NCBI GenBank assembly: GCA_041399205.1 | Contig: JAWKTK010000006.1 | Coordinates: 186,001-250,000 of the forward strand | Reading direction: 5' to 3' | Length of the DNA stretch: 64,000 nt | From: JAGQOZ01 sp041399205 | GTDB taxonomy: Bacteria; Planctomycetota; Planctomycetia; Pirellulales; Pirellulaceae | In this document: positions 47,111 to 55,328 of the stretch, piece after piece | Position numbering within the stretch: the first letter of the stretch is position 1 | How the letters are laid out: each line of letters opens with the position of its first letter | The notes under the pieces: generated by a model | The model's input: only the letters and a program-made list of their open reading frames with translations | Databases searched by the model: none | What the model was told of the DNA's origin: nothing | Position numbers and translations under genes: made by a program

Positions 47111-47755
47111 GTGTTGAGAGCAAATTTGGTGCGGCTACTAGCCGTGCTGTTGTTGGCGGGGGGTTTCGCTAGTCGTTCATCGGCGGAAACGATTCGTTTG
47201 AACGAACTCTTGGGCGGCCAGACATTGCAAAGCGGAGACAAATTGTTTTCCGATTTCTCTTATGCTGCCACCGAAAACATGCCTTTGGCGGACGCGGTGA
47301 ATGTGATCACCATTCAGGACCAGGACGGCAACTACGGTATTCGGTTTCAGGGTGGTTTTTTCGATCTACCGGGCGGTTCGGCGTCGGACGCATTGGTGAC
47401 GTTCAAGGTAACCGCTTTGGACGCAGGCATGCAAATCAGTGGCGCTCGTTTGTCCGCCAATCCGACGGTAACGGACGGAGGTGTGGTGTCGGTGACGGAA
47501 ACATTTTTGCCAACGTTTTCTGGGCCGACGGACATCATGGACGTAACATCCGGAATCAATTTGGCAGAGCAGATTACGTTTTCTTCGCCTGTCACTTCAC
47601 TGTGGGTGCAGAAGGATATCCTGGTCTATGCAGGTGATTCGGTAGCGACGTTATCGTTCGTTGATCAGACGTTTCCTCAAGTTCCCGAACCCGGTTCGCT
47701 GGCGGTCTGGAGTCTGGGGCTCATGGGCCTGTGGCAAGTGCGCCGCCGTCGATAG
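47111..47755 (+). CDS. PEP-CTERM secreted protein
   Basis: A 214-residue exported protein with GTG start behind GGGAGG. A signal peptide (LVRLLAVLLLAGGFASRSSA) is followed by a beta-rich domain of about 160 residues. The C-terminal sorting tail is VPEPGSLAVWSLGLMGLW followed by QVRRRR. It should be exported and anchored or released through the exosortase pathway. No catalytic motif is visible. Its 3' end overlaps the convergent small gene by 35 bases. Confidence 0.82.
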   Translation: MLRANLVRLLAVLLLAGGFASRSSAETIRLNELLGGQTLQSGDKLFSDFSYAATENMPLADAVNVITIQDQDGNYGIRFQGGFFDLPGGSASDALVTFKVTALDAGMQISGARLSANPTVTDGGVVSVTETFLPTFSGPTDIMDVTSGINLAEQITFSSPVTSLWVQKDILVYAGDSVATLSFVDQTFPQVPEPGSLAVWSLGLMGLWQVRRRR

Positions 47756-47996
47756 GCGGTGTGGCGGCGATCAATTCGCGGGAAGACGTTTCACCATCGT
47801 CTTCCGTTTCAAGTTGGTCCGATGACCGGGTAACGTGAATAGATACGGGTCGCGACCCAAGTTTTTGCGGCGAAGGAAAATAGATTTCGAATTCGCTTTT
47901 CGGCGGTACAATGTTGGTGTACGCCAGCATGGCTTTTGAAGTCAGAACGTATTGCCGAATTGCTGCTTGCGGGTCGGCTACCAGTTGATTTGTCAT
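47721..47996 (-). CDS. Small hypothetical protein (91 residues)
   Basis: A soluble protein starting MTNQLVADPQAAIRQYVL with a beta-rich middle (SEFEIYFPSPQKLGSRPVSI) and an acidic tail. It overlaps the tail of the convergent PEP-CTERM gene. It follows another short minus-strand frame by 23 bases, and the two may be parts of one damaged gene. Family not recognised. Confidence 0.4.
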   Translation of the reverse strand: MTNQLVADPQAAIRQYVLTSKAMLAYTNIVPPKSEFEIYFPSPQKLGSRPVSIHVTRSSDQLETEDDGETSSRELIAATPPIDGGALATGP

Positions 47997-48019
47997 TTGC
48001 CCAACTTTGCATCGTCCCG

Positions 48020-48268
48020 CTATCTGCTAATCCCCAGTTGTGTGGCACCACGTCTGGGTTTCCCAGAATCAAGTTCCAGCGGAATGGAGTCCGAACGCAC
48101 TTGCGTCCAAGCTGAATCTCCGTCGTCCACGTCCCGCGGCTTGAAAGGCATCGAAATCGGGCAGAAAATCCCCGTGGTCGAGCATTTCTCAAACAGCCCT
48201 GCAATGCCAATCGCCTCCAACCCGACCATGCAATTCTTGCCGCTGTTCCGAGCCTTCCGCAAAGGCAC
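48020..48268 (-). CDS. Possible small hypothetical protein or 5' part of a damaged gene
   Basis: An 82-residue frame (CMVGLEAIGIAGLFEKCSTT; FKPRDVDDGDSAWTQVRSDS) without clear ribosome-binding site or known motif. It precedes the 91-residue frame on the same strand. A single gene with a lesion between them is possible but could not be shown. Confidence 0.3.
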   Translation of the reverse strand: MPLRKARNSGKNCMVGLEAIGIAGLFEKCSTTGIFCPISMPFKPRDVDDGDSAWTQVRSDSIPLELDSGKPRRGATQLGISR

Positions 48269-48500
48269 TTTCCGTCAACGTCTGTTTTTTTGATGCCTCC
48301 ATGGTTATCCTGTTGTTGTGATCCGTCGTCATGTTTAGTTCATCTCGTAGGTTAATTGCAATCAATGCCGGCGACGAGATTACTTATATTTCTGCGGTAG
48401 TATTGCGGCCATCGTAATCCGGACAGTCTAACGCCGGGACTACAAACAGAACCGCGGACTACAAACAGAGCGTGGCAAACCGGAAACGCGCAGACAAGAC

Positions 48501-49490
48501 ATGGCCAACGCAAATTCCAATTTGAACACTTCGCCTGCGGCCGACGTCGATGCGTTTATTGATCCAGCCACGTTGATGCGGATCAAGAACTTGCAGCTAC
48601 GCGCAAAAGTGGTGGTCGAAGGATTTTACAACGGCTTGCATCGCAGTCCGTTTCATGGCTTTTCCGTCGAATTCAGCGAATACCGCCAATATTCGCCCGG
48701 CGATGACACTCGGTATCTGGACTGGCGCTTGTTCGCTCGCACCGACCGCTACTTCATCAAACAATTTGAAGATGAAACCAACCGACGCTGCTACGTCATT
48801 TTGGATATGAGCCGTTCCATGAACTACGGTTCGTTGGCCTACAGCAAAATGGAATACGCTCGGACGCTGGCTGGCACCTTGGCCTACTACTTCACGTTGC
48901 AAAAGGACAATGTGGGTTTATTCTCCTTCGATCAAGCGGTCAAAGATTTTGTTCCGGCCAGACATCGTCCCGGTCACTTGCAACGCATCATGGCCTGCTT
49001 GGCAAAAGAAACCTCGGGCAGCGGAACCGACTTGATTTCGCCCTTGGATCAGGTCGCTTCGCTGGTCAAGAAACGAGGTCTAGTGATTTTGATTTCCGAT
49101 CTGCTGGCTTCGCTAGAATCGTTGCAGCAATCGCTTAGTTATTTGCGAGCGAGAGGTCACGAGCTGCTGATCCTGCGAACTCTGGACCCCGCCGAATTAG
49201 ACTTTCCGTTTGAAAATGCATCGCTGTTTCGCGACATCGAATCGCAGTCAGAAATCTACGTCGATCCAGAAGTGGCCAAGGCGGAATATCAACAACGCTT
49301 TCAGGAACATCAGCGCCAAGTGCAAGATATCTGTCATCGTTTGGGAATTGATTTTACGGTGATGCGAACCGACGAAGCCTTGGAACGAGCACTCTTTGAT
49401 TTGCTGAATACACAAATGCGAATGGGTCGGCAAGTGACGCATCGAGCGAACCGGAATTCTGCTGGAGGAAATTCCAGGAGGAACGAATGA
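48501..49490 (+). CDS. DUF58 domain protein (vWA-like)
   Basis: A 329-residue cytoplasmic protein. It contains the DUF58 core FSEYRQYSPGDDTRYLDWRLFARTD, here residues about 56-80, and a vWA-type fold with a MIDAS-like DMSRSMNYGS and later SGSGTDLISPL and LVILISDLLAS. Such proteins usually work with a MoxR AAA+ ATPase and vWA membrane proteins in envelope or metal-insertion maturation. It is the first of five overlapping genes; MoxR is not in the 2 kb before it. The stop overlaps the next start by four bases. Confidence 0.9.
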   Translation: MANANSNLNTSPAADVDAFIDPATLMRIKNLQLRAKVVVEGFYNGLHRSPFHGFSVEFSEYRQYSPGDDTRYLDWRLFARTDRYFIKQFEDETNRRCYVILDMSRSMNYGSLAYSKMEYARTLAGTLAYYFTLQKDNVGLFSFDQAVKDFVPARHRPGHLQRIMACLAKETSGSGTDLISPLDQVASLVKKRGLVILISDLLASLESLQQSLSYLRARGHELLILRTLDPAELDFPFENASLFRDIESQSEIYVDPEVAKAEYQQRFQEHQRQVQDICHRLGIDFTVMRTDEALERALFDLLNTQMRMGRQVTHRANRNSAGGNSRRNE

Positions 49491-51547
49491 GTTTTCTGAC
49501 GCCACTGTATGTGTTAGGACTATTGGCGATTTCTGCGCCGATTCTATTTCATTTGATTCAGCGCCGCCCCAAAGGCCAATTTGAATTCAGTTCACTGATG
49601 TTCCTTTCGCCTTCACCGCCAAGGCTAACGCGACGGAGTCGGTTGGACAACCTGTTACTGCTGCTGTTGCGAGCGTCCTTGTTGGCGTTGTTGGCCTTTG
49701 CCTTTGCCAGGCCGTTTCTGCGTTCGGCATGGGAACTGGGCGTCGACGCGCCGGCGCGACGCATGGTGATTCTGCTGGACACCAGTGCCAGCATGCAGCA
49801 AGACGGTGTGTGGCAGGCAGCGCAGGATAAGCTAAGCGAAGTGGTGGCGGATCTGCGCGCAACCGATCGCTGTGCGTTGGTCACGTTCGACGAATCGGCC
49901 GCCACGCACATCCGCTTCGACAGCCAGGATGCCAGTGGTTCGACCGCTCAACGCGAATTGATCCAACAAGCGGCCAAGGACCGTCAACCAACTTGGCGTT
50001 CGACCAACTTGGCCAAGGCGTTGCAAGCGGCCGCCGATCTACTGACGTCCGACAAGGAAGACATTGCCACGTCCGATCAAACGCCGCCGCAAGTGATCTT
50101 GATTTCCGATATGCAAAACGGTGCCAACGTTCAAGAACTGGGCATGATGCAATGGCCAAGATATCCAGTTGGACGTCCAAGTGTCACACCGACCAAGACG
50201 AATAATGCGTCGCTTGGTTTGGTCACCTCGCAGGAAACCAATAGTGAAGAAACAGACCAACTGCGAATTCGCGTCTCCAATGCGGCCAATTCCGTGGCGT
50301 CCGACTTCACGATCGTTTGGGTCGATTCAAAAGGGAAACAAGCAGAAGACCGAGAATATTCGGTGCATGTGCCTCCGGGGCAGAGCCGAGTGATCATGGT
50401 GGATGCGCACGATACAGCGGAATGCCTGCAACTGCTGGGCGACGACGTTTTATTTGACAATCAACTGTTTGTCGCCGCTCAGGAGCCGGTCGATCGACGT
50501 TTGCTGTTTGTGGGTAGTGACGCCGACCAAGCGGAAAGCCTGTGGTATTTCTTGAAACGAGTACCGTTGTCGGATCGCCATAAAACGGTGACGCCCGAAG
50601 CCGTTGTAGCAAGTGCCTTTCAACCAGACGAATTGCGTCCCGCCACGACACCATTGGTGATTCTTAGCGAACCGCTGTCCGCCGATCAGCTGAAGCAGTT
50701 GGACAAATACTTGGAAGCGGGTGGACGAGTCTTCGCGGTAATGACCACGGAAAATGCGAATGACGCACATTTGTCATTCTGGCAAGCCCTGCTAAAACTC
50801 GATTCGCTTACCATTCAACCGGCGAATGTGGATGACTACGCCATGTTGTCCCAAGTCGATTTTGAACATCCGCTATTCGCGCCGTTCGCCGCACCTCAGT
50901 TTGCCGACTTCACTAAGATCAAAGTGTGGCAACATCGATACGTTTCAACAAATCATGAAGACGCTTGGGAGACGTTGGTTCGTTATGACAACCAGCAAGT
51001 GGCGTTGCTAGAACAAGTACGCAACCAAGGGCGACTGTGGGTGCTGACCACCGGTTGGAATCCGCAAGAAAGTCAGTTGGCGCTGTCTACCAAATTCATT
51101 CCGTTGCTGGCCGGGATGTTTACCAATTTGGCCGTCGAGGACGCGATTCAGGCGGAATGCCAAGTTGGCGAACCGATTGCCAACGCGTCTGATCAATCGG
51201 CCACCGTCACCAATCCGGCAGACGAACCAAGTGAAATTGCGGCGGGACAAAATTTTACCGCAACGATTCGGCCAGGCGTCTATCAACTGGATCATGCGGG
51301 CGGAAGTCGCCGCATTGCGGTTAACTTGGCGTCTGCGGAAAGTGATACCAGTTCGTTCGATTTGGAAAAACTGGAACAGCACGGTATTCGGTTGGGAGCC
51401 AGCCAGACGGTTGAGCAAATCGAGACGGCTCGGCGGCAGATGCGAGACCAAGAATTGGAATCCAAGCAACAACTGTGGCGGTGGCTGGTGGTACTGGCGT
51501 TAGTATTGGTGGGTGCAGAAACGTTTGTGGCCGGTAGAAGAGTCTGA
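49487..51547 (+). CDS. BatA-like membrane protein with vWA domain
   Basis: A 686-residue membrane protein. The N-terminus is the BatA signature (MSFLTPLYVLGLLAISAPIL with LIQRRP and a second helix LLRASLLALLAFAFARPFL). A vWA domain with MIDAS LLDTSASMQQDG follows, and ALVTFDESA and VILISDMQNG. A glutamine-amidotransferase-like middle part has a DxLEAGGRVFAV-like stretch (LDKYLEAGGRVFAV). A single helix closes the protein. It is coupled by ATGA overlap to the DUF58 gene and probably partners with it at the membrane. Confidence 0.88.
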   Translation: MSFLTPLYVLGLLAISAPILFHLIQRRPKGQFEFSSLMFLSPSPPRLTRRSRLDNLLLLLLRASLLALLAFAFARPFLRSAWELGVDAPARRMVILLDTSASMQQDGVWQAAQDKLSEVVADLRATDRCALVTFDESAATHIRFDSQDASGSTAQRELIQQAAKDRQPTWRSTNLAKALQAAADLLTSDKEDIATSDQTPPQVILISDMQNGANVQELGMMQWPRYPVGRPSVTPTKTNNASLGLVTSQETNSEETDQLRIRVSNAANSVASDFTIVWVDSKGKQAEDREYSVHVPPGQSRVIMVDAHDTAECLQLLGDDVLFDNQLFVAAQEPVDRRLLFVGSDADQAESLWYFLKRVPLSDRHKTVTPEAVVASAFQPDELRPATTPLVILSEPLSADQLKQLDKYLEAGGRVFAVMTTENANDAHLSFWQALLKLDSLTIQPANVDDYAMLSQVDFEHPLFAPFAAPQFADFTKIKVWQHRYVSTNHEDAWETLVRYDNQQVALLEQVRNQGRLWVLTTGWNPQESQLALSTKFIPLLAGMFTNLAVEDAIQAECQVGEPIANASDQSATVTNPADEPSEIAAGQNFTATIRPGVYQLDHAGGSRRIAVNLASAESDTSSFDLEKLEQHGIRLGASQTVEQIETARRQMRDQELESKQQLWRWLVVLALVLVGAETFVAGRRV

Positions 51548-51563
51548 CAGAAGGAAAATCATC

Positions 51564-54500
51564 ATGTCTCGTCTCGCCGTTCGACAAGAAATTGCCAAGT
51601 TCAAAGGTCGCTACCGTTGGCGTTCCGCGCTGCAATGGCTCACGGCGTTGGGCGTCTTTGGCACGCTGTTAGTGGCAGCCATCTACTGGAGCAACGCTCA
51701 TTCCGCTGGCAGTTACACAGCGGCGGTGAATGTGATTCGCGTGATTGTCTGGGCGGCCGTGGTCGGGATCGCCCTGCGAGTTATTCGGCTGTTACCCAAT
51801 GATACGACGGTTGCTCGGCGCATCGAATTCGCCTTTCCTGATTTAAAGCAGCGTCTGCTGACCGCTGCCGAATTTCCCTACGCAAGACGCCTATCTTACT
51901 TGCAGCAGTCGTTGGTTGCCGACCTGTCAAAGCATGCCGAACAACACCGCTGGTCTCGATCGATTTCCAATCAGCAACTGTTTACGTGGAGCATGTTGGC
52001 TGTGGTTTCGTTTGGCGTTTGGATGATTGTTTCCAACGCCGTGTCTCAGCTGCCCGCGCGAGCATTCGCCGATAATGAACAGCCGGCTAATGACACAACC
52101 GTGTCACTGCTGAGTCAGCAAGGCGACATGGTGGTTCAAGTGGAACCTAGAAACGCGGAAATCGAAAAGGGAACGCCGCTGTTGGTGTTTGCCAAGTTTC
52201 TGCAGCGATCTCCTGCGGCCTGTTCGCTGATTGTGGAAGACGCAGGCCGGCCGGCGGAACGTGCGTCGAGCGGTTCGAACGAAACTCGCGACAACGCCGA
52301 TACAGGAACCGGTCGGCAAGTCATCCCCATGAATTCCAGCTTGGACGACCCGTTGTTTGGAGCGCGTTTGCCCGAAGTCATTCGCCCCTTTACCTACAAA
52401 GTTGTCTTTGACGAAGGGGAATCGGAAACGTTTCGCGTCACCGTCTTTGAATTTCCCACGCTTCTGCAGCCGGATGCGCATCTTCAGTTTCCCGAATACA
52501 CCAATCTGTCACCTCGCACGGTGGAAGATACTTATCGAGTCTCTGCGGTGGAAGGAACTCGGCTAACTTGGCGTCTCCATTTGAACAAACCGATCGCGGA
52601 TGGTTACTTTGTGGACGAAAGTGACACCCAATTGGCACTGCAGCCGACCGACGATCCGCACGCCTATGAAGTTGCCATGACGTTGGTGGAATCCCAAAAA
52701 TGGACGCTGCATTTAACCGATCATGACGGCCGACAGAACAAGCAGCCGCCGCAGTTTTCCGTACGAGTCATCCCGAATCAGCCGGCCGAAGTCAAGTTGC
52801 TTGCCGCACGCGATGTCCGAGTTTCTCCGCTGGAAGAATTCTTGGTGCAAGCCAAGCTTGAAGATGATTTCGGCTTGGTCGACTACGGCGTGACCTATTC
52901 GATCGGCGAACAAGGCCCGACCGATCTTTCGCTAAAACAAGTCAACGCCAGCAAACAGCAAACGCTGGAACATCTGTTCGAACTGGAAAGTTTGCAAGCC
53001 GAAGCAGACCAGCTGTTGTCCTATCATTTTTGGGCCGACGATACCGATGCCCAAGGCAACGTTCGACGCAGCTACAGTGATATGTTCTTTGCGGAAGTTC
53101 GCCCGTTTGAAGAGATTTTTCGAGAAGGACAGCAGCCGCCGGGCGGCCAATCGTCGCAGCAGCAACAGCAGCAACAAGGCCAAGGAGAAAATGCGCAGCA
53201 AGCGGAACAATTGGCGGAATTGCAGAAACAGATTATCAATGCTATCTGGACGCTGATTCGACGCGAAACAAAGGCAGAAGTATCGTCGTCGTTTGTGACG
53301 GATGCGGACTTGATTCGCGAATCTCAGCTGACCGCCCAGCAACAGCTCGGTGAACTAGCCGCCAACGTGCAAGACGCTCGATCAGCGGAATATATTTCGC
53401 TGGTGCAAGAAAAAATGACGCAAGTCGTCGACCAGTTAACGACGGCCGTCAGTGACACATCGGTGTCACCGCTGCCAGAAGCGTTAGCAGCCGCGCAGGC
53501 CAGCTATCAAGGACTATTGCGTTTGCGTGCTCGCGAGCACGAAGTCGTACAACAGCAACAACAAAGCAGTTCTTCTAGTTCTAGTTCCAGTTCTTCTTCG
53601 TCAAATCGGTTTCAACAGCAGTTGCAGCAATTGGAGCTGCAAAACGATCAGAATCGCTATGAAACGGAGCGGCAGGCAGAACAACAAGAAGATCAAGCGG
53701 CGCGAGATGTTCGTCAAGTCATGAACCGGCTACGTGAATTGGCTCGTCGCCAAGAAGACATCAACAAACAGCTGCAAGAATTACAGCTCAGTTTAGAGCA
53801 AGCGGAAACCGAAGCGGAACGCGAAGAACTGGAACGGCAGCTCAAGCGTTTGCGAGAACAGCAGGAGCAACTGTTACGAGACACCGATGAATTGCTAGAC
53901 CGCATTGACGAATCGGCGACTCCGGAACAACTGCAGGAAACTCGGCAGCAAGTGGAACAGTCTCGAGAAAACGTGCAGCAGGCGTCGCAATCACTGCAGA
54001 ACAATCAGACGTCACAAGCTCTGTCCGCTGGAACTCGCGCAGAACGTGAATTCGAAAACGCTCGAGACGATCTGCAGCAGCAATCGGCCAATCAGTTCGA
54101 AGAACAGATGCGAGACATGCGGCAACAAGCTCGCGAACTGCAAGAAAATCAAGAACGTTTGGCAGAAGCGATGCGAGGCAATGCAGAATCGGAGACGCCC
54201 AGCTTGCGAGACGAACAGCCAAAAGAAGACGTGCAAGAATTATTGCAGCAACAAGAACAAGCTCTGCAAGAACTGATGCAGCAAATGCAGCAGACCGTCA
54301 TGGATGCCGAAGAGACTCAGCCGCTACTGGCGCAAGATCTGTACGATACGTATCGTCAAGTGGAACAGGATCGAGTGGCCCAGAACCTGCGACAAGCGGA
54401 CACGTTGCTGGAACGCGGCCTCCGTCCACAAGCGGAAGCGTTAGAACAGGAAGCTCGAGAAGGCATCAGTAATCTGCGTCAACAAATGGATCGCGCGGCC

Positions 54501-55328
54501 GAACGAGTTCTGGGTGACGACGCGGAATTCTTAGAACGAGCGTCCGCCGAACTGAACGATTTGGCAAGCCAACTGCAACAAGAAATCGAACGCAATTCGT
54601 CGGCCGATCCAAGCGAACCACGGGCCGCAAATGCAAATGACTCGGCAAATCGTTCGTCTGACCAATCGAACGATCCGAATTCGCCCAACCAAAACCAACA
54701 ACAAAACGGACAACAACAAGACGGACAACAACAAGACGGACAACAACAAGACGGACAACAACAAAGCGGTCAGCAGCAAAACGGACGACAACAAAACGGA
54801 CAACAACAAGGGCAAGGTGGTGGCCAGTCGCCATCTTCAGGTGACGGCCAGTCGCAGGATGCTTTGCCAGGGCGATCGGACAATTCGGATCAACCGCCAT
54901 CGGAAACTCGCAACGGGCAGCGCAATAACGGTGGTGGCGGGGTTCGCACGGGAGGGCTCGAAGAATTCGCGGGCGGAATCAACGAATCGCCGCTGACGGG
55001 CGGGAATTTTCGCGAATGGTCGGACCGACTGCGTGACGTAGAAGAATTGATGGATGATCCCGAACTTCGCGCCGAAGCCGCTCGCATCCGAGATCGAGCT
55101 CGAGGAATCCGCGCCGAATTTACTCGGCATTCCAAAGAGCCGCAGTGGCCTATGGTGCAAGAATTAGTGGCCAATCCGCTGCGCGAGCTACAGCGGCGAG
55201 TGGCGGAAGAGTTGATTCGGAAGACGGGCGAAAAGAATGCCACCGTGCCGATTGATCGTGACCCGGTGCCGGAGCGATTTTCTGAACAAGTCAAACGCTA
55301 CTATGAAGCGTTGGGAGCCGGACAATGA
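51564..55328 (+). CDS. Giant membrane coiled-coil protein (DUF4175-like)
   Basis: A 1254-residue protein starting at 51564 behind AAGGA. Three membrane helices lie in the first 190 residues (WLTALGVFGTLLVAAIYW; VIRVIVWAAVVGIALRVI; LFTWSMLAVVSFGVWMIV). An Ig-like extracytoplasmic part follows. Then come about 600 residues of Gln/Glu/Arg-rich coiled coil (EREELERQLKRLREQQEQ) with a serine run and a tandem GQQQDGQQQDG repeat. The order and neighbours are those of the DUF4175-type member of planctomycete vWA operons. A mechanical or scaffolding envelope role is inferred only. Confidence 0.82.
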   Translation: MSRLAVRQEIAKFKGRYRWRSALQWLTALGVFGTLLVAAIYWSNAHSAGSYTAAVNVIRVIVWAAVVGIALRVIRLLPNDTTVARRIEFAFPDLKQRLLTAAEFPYARRLSYLQQSLVADLSKHAEQHRWSRSISNQQLFTWSMLAVVSFGVWMIVSNAVSQLPARAFADNEQPANDTTVSLLSQQGDMVVQVEPRNAEIEKGTPLLVFAKFLQRSPAACSLIVEDAGRPAERASSGSNETRDNADTGTGRQVIPMNSSLDDPLFGARLPEVIRPFTYKVVFDEGESETFRVTVFEFPTLLQPDAHLQFPEYTNLSPRTVEDTYRVSAVEGTRLTWRLHLNKPIADGYFVDESDTQLALQPTDDPHAYEVAMTLVESQKWTLHLTDHDGRQNKQPPQFSVRVIPNQPAEVKLLAARDVRVSPLEEFLVQAKLEDDFGLVDYGVTYSIGEQGPTDLSLKQVNASKQQTLEHLFELESLQAEADQLLSYHFWADDTDAQGNVRRSYSDMFFAEVRPFEEIFREGQQPPGGQSSQQQQQQQGQGENAQQAEQLAELQKQIINAIWTLIRRETKAEVSSSFVTDADLIRESQLTAQQQLGELAANVQDARSAEYISLVQEKMTQVVDQLTTAVSDTSVSPLPEALAAAQASYQGLLRLRAREHEVVQQQQQSSSSSSSSSSSSSNRFQQQLQQLELQNDQNRYETERQAEQQEDQAARDVRQVMNRLRELARRQEDINKQLQELQLSLEQAETEAEREELERQLKRLREQQEQLLRDTDELLDRIDESATPEQLQETRQQVEQSRENVQQASQSLQNNQTSQALSAGTRAEREFENARDDLQQQSANQFEEQMRDMRQQARELQENQERLAEAMRGNAESETPSLRDEQPKEDVQELLQQQEQALQELMQQMQQTVMDAEETQPLLAQDLYDTYRQVEQDRVAQNLRQADTLLERGLRPQAEALEQEAREGISNLRQQMDRAAERVLGDDAEFLERASAELNDLASQLQQEIERNSSADPSEPRAANANDSANRSSDQSNDPNSPNQNQQQNGQQQDGQQQDGQQQDGQQQSGQQQNGRQQNGQQQGQGGGQSPSSGDGQSQDALPGRSDNSDQPPSETRNGQRNNGGGGVRTGGLEEFAGGINESPLTGGNFREWSDRLRDVEELMDDPELRAEAARIRDRARGIRAEFTRHSKEPQWPMVQELVANPLRELQRRVAEELIRKTGEKNATVPIDRDPVPERFSEQVKRYYEALGAGQ

